59,777 bases of DNA from Bacteroidales bacterium (lineage in GTDB: Bacteria; Bacteroidota; Bacteroidia; Bacteroidales; CG2-30-32-10). Positions 17,369 to 25,655 of this stretch are shown here, in pieces; within the stretch, counting starts at the first letter, position 1, and every line of letters begins with the position of its first letter. A program made the translations under genes and the position numbers. A model generated the notes under the pieces. That model was given only the letters and a program-made list of their open reading frames with translations. It was not told the origin of the DNA and ran no database searches. The DNA is taken from positions 1-59,777 of the forward strand of contig DAOQAK010000020.1 in the NCBI GenBank assembly GCA_035353855.1, given 5' to 3'.

Positions 17369-17947
17369 TTAATAATTTTCTTCTCTTAATTGCATATATG
17401 CTTTTGGATGTAAACATGCAGGACAGTTTTCCAAAGCTTTTTCTGATTCATATACATATCCGCAATTCAAACATTTCCACCACACCTTACCATTTTTAAT
17501 AAATACTTTATCTTCTGAAACATTTTGTAATAATTTCATATAACGGCGTTCGTGTTCCGCTTCAACTTTTGAAATCATTTTAAATGCAGTAGCAATTTCA
17601 GGAAATCCTTCTTCTTTTGCTACTTCGGCAAAATGCGGATATAATTCGGTCCATTCTTCATGTTCCCCTTCAGCCGCAGCTTTTAAATTTTCTTTTGTTG
17701 TTCCTATCACTCCTGCAGGATATGCAGCTGTAATTTCAACAGCTCCTCCTTCAAGAAATTTAAAGAAACGCTTTGCATGTTCTTTTTCCTGACTTGCTGT
17801 TTCTGTGAAAATAGCAGCAATCTGCTCATAACCTTCTTTTTTTGCAACACTAGCAAAAAATTCGTAACGGTTACGTGCTTGTGATTCGCCGGCAAATGAC
17901 TTTAATAAGTTCTGTTCGGTCTTAGTACCTTTTATTGATTTTCCCAT
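17369..17947 (-). CDS. rbr: Rubrerythrin
   Basis: This 192-residue cytoplasmic non-haem iron protein reduces hydrogen peroxide in anaerobes. The N-terminal ferritin-like domain carries the diiron ligand motifs (FAGESQARNRYEFF, ASQEKEHAKRFF, KMISKVEAEHERRY). The C-terminal rubredoxin domain has CLNCGYVYE and CPACLHPK for the FeS4 site. The length is normal. It is a single gene with a minus-strand promoter box at 17978-17985. It suggests an oxygen-sensitive lifestyle. Confidence 0.96.
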   Translation of the reverse strand: MGKSIKGTKTEQNLLKSFAGESQARNRYEFFASVAKKEGYEQIAAIFTETASQEKEHAKRFFKFLEGGAVEITAAYPAGVIGTTKENLKAAAEGEHEEWTELYPHFAEVAKEEGFPEIATAFKMISKVEAEHERRYMKLLQNVSEDKVFIKNGKVWWKCLNCGYVYESEKALENCPACLHPKAYMQLREENY

Positions 17948-17977
17948 ATCTATTATTTTTAAAATTTATTTTATTGG

Positions 17978-17985
17978 CAAATCTA
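17978..17985 (-). promoter_or_regulatory. Promoter -7 box of rubrerythrin gene
   Basis: On the minus strand this reads TAGATTTG, matching TAnnTTTG, 31 bases before the rubrerythrin start. Confidence 0.6.
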
Positions 17986-18121
17986 ACCAATTTTAATTTT
18001 CTTTAAAATTATTCTTTGTAAAATATCTGTTAATTTTTACCAGGGTAATATCCCACTAATGTGTATTATTATTGAGAGCTTAATTCATAAGAATTCTTTG
18101 TCAGCATATATCCCCCGCCTC

Positions 18122-18150
18122 AAAACCGCTTCCCATCATGGAGCGGTTTT
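18122..18150 (-). terminator. Terminator after the TonB receptor gene
   Basis: AAAACCGCT and AGCGGTTTT form a nine-base-pair stem right after the stop codon at 18152-18154. T-runs exist on both strands. Confidence 0.65.
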
Positions 18151-18151
18151 A

Positions 18152-20611
18152 TTATTTTATAGTAAACCTAAGTCCGCTATATATAGTCCTTCCTGAAATA
18201 GGACCCCAGTTCATCATAGTATCGAAGTGCGTATGATATGGAAGAAAAGGCTCGGTAATAGGGTCACTTTGTTTAAAGCCGAATAAATTCTCAACACCTA
18301 AATAAACTTCAATATTGTATTTGAATTCTTTAGATACCTGTACATTTATAACGGTATAGGGTTGTGAATATTTATAGTCGCGTTGTGCAATTTCCGGCAT
18401 TTTACTTTGATCGGAAATTCTTGCCGGACCATTGAATTGAGTTGTATAATCAAATTTCCATTTATGATTTTTTGTATTATATGAGATCGTTATTAATCCT
18501 TTATATTTATTTAATAACGCACGTTCCTGTAATATACCTTCTGTTGTTTGTTTAGCATCATTGATACGATATGCAAGGGTAACGTTAAACTTTTCAACAG
18601 GTTCGAAACTTACCTGAACCTGGTAACTGTTCGAAAATGATTTTCCGTTCTTATCTTTTAAATTATAGATATGAGCAACTTCGGGGTCTTCATCAATATC
18701 AATTACAACCTGGTTAATAAAATCTGTTCTGTAAATATCCATATCAAAATCTGCTTTGCTTTTAAACAATTTGAATTCCTTATTTAAATTAATTCCATAA
18801 TTTGCAGCTTGCTCCTGTGCCAGCGGACCTTCTATATCAATTATTCTTTGACTTGCCAGTAACGAAATATTTTCAGAGATCACATTTGCCGAGCGATAAC
18901 CCAATCCTGCAGAACCTCGCAGAATGGTTGTTTCATTTATATTCCATTTGAAATTTGTTCGCGGTGTGAAAAATAAACCATGAAGATTGCTGTAATCGCC
19001 GCGTACTCCAAGAATCAAAGTGAATACATCCATACTATTATATGTATATTCAAAGAATGCTCCTTTAACCCATTCGCGCCTGTTGAAATTATACAACACC
19101 GGATTCAGGTCAGTAGTTGGTGAAAGTGTAACCACATCGTGCATGCTTACAACACTTCCTGCCGGTAAGGTTTGGTAAATATATTTAAACTGAACCTGGC
19201 TGTAATCTTCAATATAATTATCATACAGGTAACTCAACCCTGTTGAAAATTTATGGTCGGTAGTTCCTATTATTGATTGATAAATTAAATTTGAGTAAAA
19301 ACTTTTTTCTTCACCGCGGTAATTGTTAACTCCGAAAAAACCTTCCTGATGATGATATATAGATGATAAAATTATACCTAAACTTTTCCATGGTTTGTTG
19401 TTAAACATGATCCCGTTTTTCCAGAAAGCTTCGGTACGCTTGGTGTTCATGCCGAAACCATAGGGTAGTGTCATGTTGTTGATTTTCGATGTGTCAAGAA
19501 CAAAAGTTTTTTTATCATAATCCGTTGTGCCGCCATCACGTTGTTCTTCCAGATATTTAATTCCAAAACGCGAGACATATTTTTGCGGTACCATATAATC
19601 CCAACGGTTAAAAATATTGATAGTTTTGAATTTTGGTATATCTAAAAAGTTATCAGGCTTTGTCCAGTGAATTATATTTCCTTCATTGTCGGTAAGCACA
19701 CTCATGTTGCTCATGTCAACAGCATTGATGGTGGTTGTGTTTATTTTATTTATTGTTTTATTGAATTCACTTCCATGAAGCATGATCATTGTACTAAGTT
19801 TGTCATTAATTTTAAGCGAGCCGTTAAGATTAGCTTCCATGCGGGTTTTGTCATTGCCATATAGGTTTACAAAAAACTTTTCTGATGAAGAAGGTTTTTT
19901 ATATTCCACATTTATCTGTCCTGTTATCGATTCATAGCCGTTAATTACGGAAGATGTTCCTTTTGAAATTTGAATCGATTCCATCCATGAACCCGGTATA
20001 TAATTCAATCCGAATGTTGAAGCCATCCCGCGAAGCATAGGAATATTCTCGGTTTGAACCTGGCTGTATATTCCGGATAATCCCAACAACTGAATTTGTT
20101 TTGCACCTGTAATTGCGTCGGAATACGAAACGTCAACAGAAGCATTGGTTTCAAAACTTTCGGATAAATTGCAACATGCCGCTCTGTATAGTTCGCCTTT
20201 ATTTACTACCTGAACATCCCGGGCATTCATTTTTGAAAAATAACTTTTGTTGGCTTCCTTGATTTCCGCTGTCTTTAGCTCCTTAGAATCAACTTTCATT
20301 TCAACTTCAACTTTTTGCAAATTCTTTTCTACTGAAATTGTATCGGTTTTATATCCCAGCATTTTAAACACCAAATGATAATCAGAAATATTATTTTTTG
20401 ATATATGGAAGTCCCCATTAATATCGGTAGTAGTTGAAATACTTGTTCCACGCCAGTATACGGTTGCACCAACAACAGGTACATTTGCCTTTGCTTCATT
20501 TACAGAATAAACATATCCTGATAAAGTTTGAGAGAAAGCACCAGTTAAAATTGTTCTTAAAATAACAATAGCAACAAAAAAATTTATTGATATATTTTTA
20601 AAAAATTTCAT
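18152..20611 (-). CDS. TonB-dependent outer-membrane receptor
   Basis: This 819-residue receptor has a signal peptide (cleavage near GAFSQ), a carboxypeptidase-like regulatory domain (about 29-105, SGYVYSVNEAKANVPVVGAT), a plug (about 115-225, with AACCNLSESFETNASVDVSY and IQLLGLSGIYSQVQTENIP) and a barrel ending in YSGLRFTIK. The adjacent cysteines in AACCNLSESFE are typical of one receptor subgroup in Bacteroidota. There is no STN domain, so it is not sigma/FecR controlled. It lies 6 bases after a thioredoxin-like gene and shares that gene's upstream 21-bp operator. This ties it to the Fe-S/GTPase gene block and suggests uptake of a metal or metal complex, which is inference. Confidence 0.9.
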   Translation of the reverse strand: MKFFKNISINFFVAIVILRTILTGAFSQTLSGYVYSVNEAKANVPVVGATVYWRGTSISTTTDINGDFHISKNNISDYHLVFKMLGYKTDTISVEKNLQKVEVEMKVDSKELKTAEIKEANKSYFSKMNARDVQVVNKGELYRAACCNLSESFETNASVDVSYSDAITGAKQIQLLGLSGIYSQVQTENIPMLRGMASTFGLNYIPGSWMESIQISKGTSSVINGYESITGQINVEYKKPSSSEKFFVNLYGNDKTRMEANLNGSLKINDKLSTMIMLHGSEFNKTINKINTTTINAVDMSNMSVLTDNEGNIIHWTKPDNFLDIPKFKTINIFNRWDYMVPQKYVSRFGIKYLEEQRDGGTTDYDKKTFVLDTSKINNMTLPYGFGMNTKRTEAFWKNGIMFNNKPWKSLGIILSSIYHHQEGFFGVNNYRGEEKSFYSNLIYQSIIGTTDHKFSTGLSYLYDNYIEDYSQVQFKYIYQTLPAGSVVSMHDVVTLSPTTDLNPVLYNFNRREWVKGAFFEYTYNSMDVFTLILGVRGDYSNLHGLFFTPRTNFKWNINETTILRGSAGLGYRSANVISENISLLASQRIIDIEGPLAQEQAANYGINLNKEFKLFKSKADFDMDIYRTDFINQVVIDIDEDPEVAHIYNLKDKNGKSFSNSYQVQVSFEPVEKFNVTLAYRINDAKQTTEGILQERALLNKYKGLITISYNTKNHKWKFDYTTQFNGPARISDQSKMPEIAQRDYKYSQPYTVINVQVSKEFKYNIEVYLGVENLFGFKQSDPITEPFLPYHTHFDTMMNWGPISGRTIYSGLRFTIK

Positions 20612-20617
20612 TATGTA

Positions 20618-21112
20618 TTAATTTCCTTCTGATAATGCATTGTCAATAGCAGTTTTTAAAGCATCATTATTTGCTTCGTCAGGCGAACCTGCAATAAGAA
20701 AAACTTTATGAGATTTGCCTGAGGTAACAACAATTACAGGCATTCCATCACCATAAGGCGAAGTAAAATCATTAGAGAATTTAAAATATAAACCTTCCAG
20801 CAAATTATTTTTCTGTACCCATTTTTTTGTTGTATTGCATGAGTTGGCTCCATTATCAAGATAAATTACCCTGATATTTTTTTTGTCAGAAAAATTATTT
20901 TTTATCACATTCTTTAAACTTGTTGCACCGGCAAGGCATGAAGGGCATTCATGTTCATATACAAGAACTACAACATTACCCGAATCAATAATATTATATA
21001 AGTTTTGTTGAGTACCATTGCAATCTTTTAAATTAAAATCAACAGCGTTATTCTGAGATTTCGACATATATGAGGTAAAAAGCAACATTATAACAAGAAA
21101 ATATTTTTTCAT
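20618..21112 (-). CDS. Exported thioredoxin-like protein (CPSC)
   Basis: This 164-residue protein has a short signal peptide (cleavage near SKSQNN) and a thioredoxin fold pattern: VVLVYEHECPSCLAG with Cys56-x-x-Cys59, then VIYLDNGANSC and a cis-Pro-like GMPVIVV. It is likely a periplasmic thiol oxidoreductase or redox-active partner. It is translated just before the TonB receptor and may serve the adjacent-cysteine region of that receptor, a guess from context. A TATATTTG box lies 13-20 bases upstream and a 21-bp operator at 21214-21234. Confidence 0.8.
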   Translation of the reverse strand: MKKYFLVIMLLFTSYMSKSQNNAVDFNLKDCNGTQQNLYNIIDSGNVVVLVYEHECPSCLAGATSLKNVIKNNFSDKKNIRVIYLDNGANSCNTTKKWVQKNNLLEGLYFKFSNDFTSPYGDGMPVIVVTSGKSHKVFLIAGSPDEANNDALKTAIDNALSEGN

Positions 21113-21124
21113 GACTTTTTTTTA

Positions 21125-21132
21125 CAAATATA
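21125..21132 (-). promoter_or_regulatory. Promoter -7 box of thioredoxin-like/TonB-receptor operon
   Basis: On the minus strand this is TATATTTG, matching TAnnTTTG. The leader to the ATG at 21112 is only about 8-10 bases. Confidence 0.5.
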
Positions 21133-21213
21133 AACCTATTTCAAAATGAATAGAAAAGTATATTCAGCGATTAACACATATTTAACAATTTTATAAAATA
21201 TTTTAATACATAT

Positions 21214-21234
21214 TGTTCACCGAACATGTGTACA
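21214..21234. promoter_or_regulatory. 21-bp inverted-repeat operator, copy 1
   Basis: TGTTCAC-CGAACAT-GTGTACA is an inverted repeat (only the central base of each 7-base arm fails to pair). The same site with two differences in the spacer is at 24890-24910. It stands about 80 bases upstream of the promoter box of the thioredoxin-like/receptor operon. The likely ligand is the Crp/Fnr-type or the Rrf2-type regulator encoded at 24974-26063. Confidence 0.7.
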
Positions 21235-21291
21235 TATAATAAAAATAGTTCAAAGCATCCATGCTTTAAATAAGAACTGCACAAATTATTA

Positions 21292-21321
21292 ATCCTCGCA
21301 GAAACCTTAACCTGCGAGGAT
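21292..21321 (-). terminator. Hairpin after the Fe-S protein gene
   Basis: ATCCTCGCAG and CTGCGAGGAT form a perfect ten-base-pair stem with a ten-base loop, 40 bases downstream of the Fe-S gene stop on the minus strand. The T-run is weak, so it may slow decay rather than terminate. Confidence 0.5.
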
Positions 21322-21360
21322 CATAATATAAAAATCATTTTACTAAATTGTAATAATGAA

Positions 21361-22044
21361 TTAACCTATCAGCAAGCCTTCAACTCTAACTTTATAGCTT
21401 CCGTCTTTAAGTTTTGTTACAGCATTAACAAGACCGCTGTGCCTCCACTGAAGCATACATCTTCTTGGCAAAAACCAATACCGCTGTCCAAGTTGAATTT
21501 TATCTTTCGATTCTTTAATGATGCCTTCATAAGCCTGAGAAACATAATAGCCAATATCAACAAAGGCTTCTGTTCTTGGACGAAGCGGACCCGTAACATG
21601 CCAATGAATAACACCATTGCGAGCATCCACATCACTCACAACCCCGCAATGAGTAACCGGGCATCCGCACGACATACCCATTGGTCTGCCAATCATGACA
21701 TCGCCTTTTTTTACTCCAAGTTCTTTTACCAGTGTAGGGTTGTATGGCAGTATCGTTTCTTTTGGTCCCGGTTCACCTTCGAAAACATCAAGGATAAAAT
21801 CAAAATCACGTTTCAAACTGTCTTTCCATCCCAACTTTTCTCCAAGCCCACCTGTTGCACAGGAATGACAAAACTGATGTTGTGTTACATTTTCCTTTTT
21901 TTCAGAAATGTGAATACATTTTTTCAATTCATCATTATTTTGTTCAGCTACATAAGAAAAATCTTTGCATGTTTTATAGCCACATGCGCCACAATCCAAG
22001 CCAGGCAGCATTTCCATAATTTTATTTTCAACTTTTGTTTCCAT
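21361..22044 (-). CDS. Ten-cysteine Fe-S protein (PF04060-like FeS domain)
   Basis: The start METKVENKIMEMLPGLDCGA is chosen because it opens directly at the Fe-S domain; the frame extends 18 codons further up without a clear signal. Residues 18-43 hold C-x2-C-x4-C-x16-C (CGACGYKTCKDF..KKC), the four-cysteine cluster motif seen in RnfB and in the acetyl-CoA synthase corrinoid protein. Further cysteines follow: FCHSC (59, 62), GMSCGCPVTHC (126, 128, 133) and RRC (196). The C-terminal 150 residues are a domain I do not recognise by name. It is the last gene of the ABC/GTPase/NifS operon, so it is a candidate cluster carrier or target of that machinery. Confidence 0.8.
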   Translation of the reverse strand: METKVENKIMEMLPGLDCGACGYKTCKDFSYVAEQNNDELKKCIHISEKKENVTQHQFCHSCATGGLGEKLGWKDSLKRDFDFILDVFEGEPGPKETILPYNPTLVKELGVKKGDVMIGRPMGMSCGCPVTHCGVVSDVDARNGVIHWHVTGPLRPRTEAFVDIGYYVSQAYEGIIKESKDKIQLGQRYWFLPRRCMLQWRHSGLVNAVTKLKDGSYKVRVEGLLIG

Positions 22045-22133
22045 TTTTTTATTATTAAATAATTTTATTTGATAGGTCTGTACTTTAATATCTTTCAATT
22101 ACATCAGGAATAAAATAATCAGCAATTTTCATT

Positions 22134-23303
22134 TTAAGAAAATATCGGGTTTAATTTTTTTACTGTATTTGTAAAAGATTCAATAAAATAATCAATATCA
22201 TCTTCGGTATTGAAGCGACCAATACTTAACCTTATGGCACCACGCGATTCGAACTGGTTACGGCCCATTGCCTGCAAAACATGCGATGCACTTTTAGTTG
22301 TATCGTTATTCGAACATGCCGAACCAGTAGAAACAGCAATTCCTTTTTCATCAAGTAAAAGCAATAACCTGATTGTTTCGCCTTCCAATCCACTGATCGC
22401 AAAATTTAAATTCGTATGCAATCGCTGTGTCGTACTTCCATTGATATAAAAACCTTCATAATTGTTTTGTAACTCTTCTGCTAATATATTTCTGAGGCAA
22501 GAAATACGCTTTGTTTCTGATTCCATTTCATCAATGCACAATTCTGCTGCTTTAGCAAATCCAACAATTCCGGCAATATTCTCAGTAGAAGAACGGATTC
22601 CCATTTCCTGACCACCACCATGAAGCAAAGGAGATATTTGAACTTCTTTATTAATGTATAATGCACCAACTCCTTTTGGACCATAAATTTTATGCGCATT
22701 AATGGTAAGTAAATCAATATTTGCTTTTACAACATCTATTTCAAGTTTCCCAAAACTTTGACAAGCATCGGAATGAAAATATATTTTTCGTTGCTTGCAA
22801 ATTTTTCCAACTTCATCAATTGGCTGAATGCTTCCTACTTCGTTATTTGCATGCATTACCGAAACCAAAATGGTTTTTGGATTAATCAATTTTTCCAGCT
22901 CTTGATAATCGATCAACCCTTCATTATTAACGGACAGATAGGAAACATAAAACCCTTGTGTTTCGAGCCATTTACAGGTATTTAATACACAATCATGTTC
23001 TATTGATGAAACTATGATATGGTTTCCTTTATTTTTATTTGCAAAAGCAATCCCCTTTAATGCCAGGTTATTTGACTCGGTACCACTGCCTGTAAAAATA
23101 ATTTCATCTGCAGAAGCATTCAGGTATGATGCAATTTTCTTTCTTGAATAGGTAAGCATTTCTTTTGCTTCAGTACCAAACGAATGAAGGCTTGAAGCGT
23201 TTCCAAAATTATCTTTCAGCAAAGGCATCATGGCTTGTAGAACACGTCCATCAAGAGGTGTTGTAGCGGCATTATCCAAATAAATTCTTTTTTCTTTATT
23301 CAT
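22134..23303 (-). CDS. nifS: Cysteine desulfurase, NifS/IscS family
   Basis: This 389-residue PLP enzyme removes sulfur from cysteine to feed Fe-S cluster or other sulfur transfer. Seen are YLDNAATTPLD at the start, His103 (SSIEHD), the PLP lysine Lys205 (NAHKIYGPKG) and the catalytic loop Cys330 (STGSACSNN). The loop type is that of group I desulfurases (NifS/IscS). It overlaps the upstream GTPase gene by one base. No scaffold IscU/NifU lies beside it; an Fe-S protein gene follows after 89 bases. This context suggests a dedicated rather than housekeeping desulfurase. Confidence 0.92.
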   Translation of the reverse strand: MNKEKRIYLDNAATTPLDGRVLQAMMPLLKDNFGNASSLHSFGTEAKEMLTYSRKKIASYLNASADEIIFTGSGTESNNLALKGIAFANKNKGNHIIVSSIEHDCVLNTCKWLETQGFYVSYLSVNNEGLIDYQELEKLINPKTILVSVMHANNEVGSIQPIDEVGKICKQRKIYFHSDACQSFGKLEIDVVKANIDLLTINAHKIYGPKGVGALYINKEVQISPLLHGGGQEMGIRSSTENIAGIVGFAKAAELCIDEMESETKRISCLRNILAEELQNNYEGFYINGSTTQRLHTNLNFAISGLEGETIRLLLLLDEKGIAVSTGSACSNNDTTKSASHVLQAMGRNQFESRGAIRLSIGRFNTEDDIDYFIESFTNTVKKLNPIFS

Positions 23304-24004
23304 TATTCACCAACATAAAATAATTCCTGTTCCATTGTTCTTAGAACACCGAAATGATTTTTCGCACCAATTTCTTTTTTCCCAACGCAAATAGTACAAG
23401 TTCCTACAGGTGGATTTCCTTTCAAGAACATAGGTTGTTCAATGTCTTTAGTATTTAAAATATCGCGTACAATCGGGTCAATACCGATTCCGTACAATGC
23501 ATTGCTTTCAACAACTTTAATATCTTTTGCTGCTTCAAGAATACGGTAACGGAACACTTCACGTTCCGCCTGTGAAATCAAATCAATTTTTGTAACAACG
23601 CTAATATCTGCCAACGTCAGCATTGGACCAATTTTTCTCGGTAAATTCATTCCGCTGGTTGCCTCGAGAACAACAATTCCCAATGAATTTTCGATATAAG
23701 GAGAACATCGAAGGCAAAGACCTGCTGTTTCAACAAATAGATATTCGGCACCTTCTTTCTCAGCCCACTCAACTACTTCATCAAGCACAACCACATTGCA
23801 ATGGTCGGGACAAAGTTCACCTGAATATATTTTTTTTGTTGGAATACCAAATTCATTTTTCAGTTGCTCATCTTCATCAGCAAACAATACATCAATTTTT
23901 AAATAAGCAGGTTTTAAATTTTTCTTGATGATTTTTCTTATTACCTGTCTTATTACTGTTGTTTTACCGCAAGTTGGTGGTCCTGCAAAAATTAATAGTT
24001 TCAT
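23303..24004 (-). CDS. Cys-rich G3E-type P-loop GTPase (HypB/CobW-like)
   Basis: This 233-residue protein has a P-loop GPPTCGKT (8-15), a switch-like FVETAGLC (90-97) and the guanine motif TKID (138-141), as in the G3E GTPases HypB, UreG and CobW that deliver metals to enzymes. Three cysteine pairs, CPDHC (65, 69), CLRC (97, 100) and CTIC (203, 206), could bind a metal or cluster. It overlaps the ABC ATPase gene by four bases (ATGA) and the desulfurase gene by one. It is likely a nucleotide-driven metallochaperone for the Fe-S protein of the operon, which is inference. I do not know a named family for it. Confidence 0.8.
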   Translation of the reverse strand: MKLLIFAGPPTCGKTTVIRQVIRKIIKKNLKPAYLKIDVLFADEDEQLKNEFGIPTKKIYSGELCPDHCNVVVLDEVVEWAEKEGAEYLFVETAGLCLRCSPYIENSLGIVVLEATSGMNLPRKIGPMLTLADISVVTKIDLISQAEREVFRYRILEAAKDIKVVESNALYGIGIDPIVRDILNTKDIEQPMFLKGNPPVGTCTICVGKKEIGAKNHFGVLRTMEQELFYVGE

Positions 24005-24831
24005 ATGTTTCTCCTTTTTAAATAAATTTGATAACTCATTGCTAAATCTTTTATCTGTTCACTAAAAATTAAATCGGTAATCTCTTCTCCTGCCCTTATT
24101 AGTTTTCTGAATTCGAGCATTACATCATCAATTTTTTTCAAACCTATTGCTGCCATTTTTTCTTCGGCATTGGTGGTAATCATTTTTTGCATTGCACCAT
24201 GTTCCATTATGATTCTAAAATCTGAAAGCAATGCGATTCGGGGATCATGAGTTACAAACACAAATATTTTCTCATACTTTTTTAATAATTTCAATGCTTT
24301 GGTTCTATGAATCCCTGCATTTTCGATTTCATCAAGCAAAATGATTGGTGAATGACCAATAATTACCGCATCGGCAATTAATAAAGAACGTGTTTGCCCG
24401 CCTGATAATTCAGTCATTGAAGTTTCTCTTATTATCGCCTCACCTGTAAGCTGGTTAGCAAAATCGAGTGTTTCTTCAATCATTTGTTCGATATTTTCAG
24501 ATCCTCTAACCTTTGCATGAATATTTAAAAATTCGCCTACGGGCAAGTCAGATAGAAAGTTTGTATGCTGCGAAATCAAAGCAATGGGATGCTTTGAAGG
24601 ATCGAAAGAAAAATCTTCAGGTATTGGCTCATCATTTATCAGCACCCTCCTTTGCGAAGGAGTATTCTTATTGGCGAATAATTCAATATCGTTAATCAAT
24701 GTTGTTTTTCCGCAACCAGTAGGTCCGACAATACTTATTATATCACCCATCTTTAATTCAAAACTTTTCACATTTTCAGGGTTTCCATCTTTGCCAATGC
24801 CTCCTAATACAGTAATTTTATTTATATCCAT
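24001..24831 (-). CDS. Solitary ABC-type ATPase of the Fe-S operon
   Basis: This 276-residue protein has a complete ABC ATPase core: Walker A GPTGCGKT (36-43), Q-loop LISQH (about 88), signature LSGGQ (142-146), Walker B PIILLDE (162-168) and H-loop His195 (VTHDP). It then has about 75 extra residues that look helical. No permease or binding protein is encoded beside it, so it may be a soluble ATPase in the manner of SufC rather than part of a transporter. SufC also works beside a cysteine desulfurase, but the other partners here differ. It is the first gene of the four-gene operon; the 21-bp operator is 59 bases upstream. Confidence 0.85.
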   Translation of the reverse strand: MDINKITVLGGIGKDGNPENVKSFELKMGDIISIVGPTGCGKTTLINDIELFANKNTPSQRRVLINDEPIPEDFSFDPSKHPIALISQHTNFLSDLPVGEFLNIHAKVRGSENIEQMIEETLDFANQLTGEAIIRETSMTELSGGQTRSLLIADAVIIGHSPIILLDEIENAGIHRTKALKLLKKYEKIFVFVTHDPRIALLSDFRIIMEHGAMQKMITTNAEEKMAAIGLKKIDDVMLEFRKLIRAGEEITDLIFSEQIKDLAMSYQIYLKRRNI

Positions 24832-24874
24832 AACACATTTTTTAATATTAATTTTATTGTTAAAATTTATTTTA

Positions 24875-24882
24875 CAAATTTA
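24875..24882 (-). promoter_or_regulatory. Promoter -7 box of the ABC/GTPase/NifS/Fe-S operon
   Basis: On the minus strand this reads TAAATTTG, matching TAnnTTTG, about 44 bases before the ATG. The operator at 24890-24910 begins 8 bases upstream, covering roughly -20 to -40. Confidence 0.6.
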
Positions 24883-24889
24883 TACACAA

Positions 24890-24910
24890 TGTTCACCGAT
24901 TATGTGTACA
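24890..24910. promoter_or_regulatory. 21-bp inverted-repeat operator, copy 2
   Basis: TGTTCAC-CGATTAT-GTGTACA has arms identical to copy 1 at 21214. Its right arm overlaps the plus-strand promoter box of the regulator gene (24907-24914), and its left arm lies just upstream of the minus-strand operon promoter. This geometry suggests that one protein controls both directions, including the regulator itself. Confidence 0.75.
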
Positions 24911-24914
24911 TTTG
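24907..24914 (+). promoter_or_regulatory. Promoter -7 box of the Crp/Fnr-type regulator
   Basis: TACATTTG matches TAnnTTTG and overlaps the 21-bp operator by four bases, which would fit negative autoregulation. Confidence 0.6.
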
Positions 24915-24973
24915 TATGAATTATAAAATATTCAATTATTAAAGTTTTAATATAATTTAATTTAAAAAATGAT

Positions 24974-25654
24974 ATGAATAAAAGATGTGAAGATTGCCTT
25001 TTTAAAAAAATCAGTACTCAATTTTTATCTCAGGATGAATACGAACTAATAAGAAGAACATCGGTACAACTTTCATTTAAAAAGAATGAAATTATTTTTA
25101 AGCAAGGTGATAAATCGTCAAACATTGCCTTCCTGTATTCCGGGATAGTGAAGTTTAAATACCAGATTACCCCGGACAGAGATTTTGTTCTTACCGTAGT
25201 TTCGGGGCCAAAGTTACTTGGAGGCGCAAATCTTTTCTTCAATGAAACTAATTTATTTTCAATTGAAGCTGTTGAAGATTCTGAAATTTGTTTGATTAAT
25301 AATAAAGCTCTTTTCAAAATAATTTCCGAGAATAACCGCTATTTTATGACCATTCTTCAAGCTTCTGTTGACATGTATAAATATTCTATTTTTAATTTCA
25401 TCAACCTTTCTTACAAGCATGTTAACGGTCGTATTGCAGATATACTGCTTTATCTTTCCGACCAGGTTTATAAAAGCGACAATTTTAAATTATGCCTTAC
25501 ACGCAAGGAAATTAGCGAATTTGCAGCATGCTCACCAGCAAATGTTATGACAACAATAAATATGCTTCATAAAGAAGGAATTATTAAAGTTGACAGTAAA
25601 AAAATAGAAATTCTTGATCGTAAAAAATTAACTGAAATTAGTAAACTCGGATAA
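24974..25654 (+). CDS. Crp/Fnr-family transcription regulator
   Basis: This 226-residue regulator has a cyclic-nucleotide-binding-like beta-roll (about 15-145: FKKNEIIFKQGDKSSNIAFL) and a C-terminal winged helix (LTRKEISEFAACSPANVMTTINMLHKEGII). Cys5 and Cys8 (RCEDCLF) at the N-terminus resemble the start of Fnr-type cluster-binding segments, but the full Fnr four-cysteine pattern is not seen. It is transcribed away from the ABC/GTPase/NifS/Fe-S operon and shares its control region, including a 21-bp operator. The signal is unknown; redox, oxygen or cluster status is inferred from context. Confidence 0.88.
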   Translation: MNKRCEDCLFKKISTQFLSQDEYELIRRTSVQLSFKKNEIIFKQGDKSSNIAFLYSGIVKFKYQITPDRDFVLTVVSGPKLLGGANLFFNETNLFSIEAVEDSEICLINNKALFKIISENNRYFMTILQASVDMYKYSIFNFINLSYKHVNGRIADILLYLSDQVYKSDNFKLCLTRKEISEFAACSPANVMTTINMLHKEGIIKVDSKKIEILDRKKLTEISKLG

Positions 25655-25655
25655 T

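Noticed and set aside
21439..22062. 207-codon plus-strand frame
   Set aside because: It lies antisense to the Fe-S protein gene, whose cysteine motifs show the real frame.
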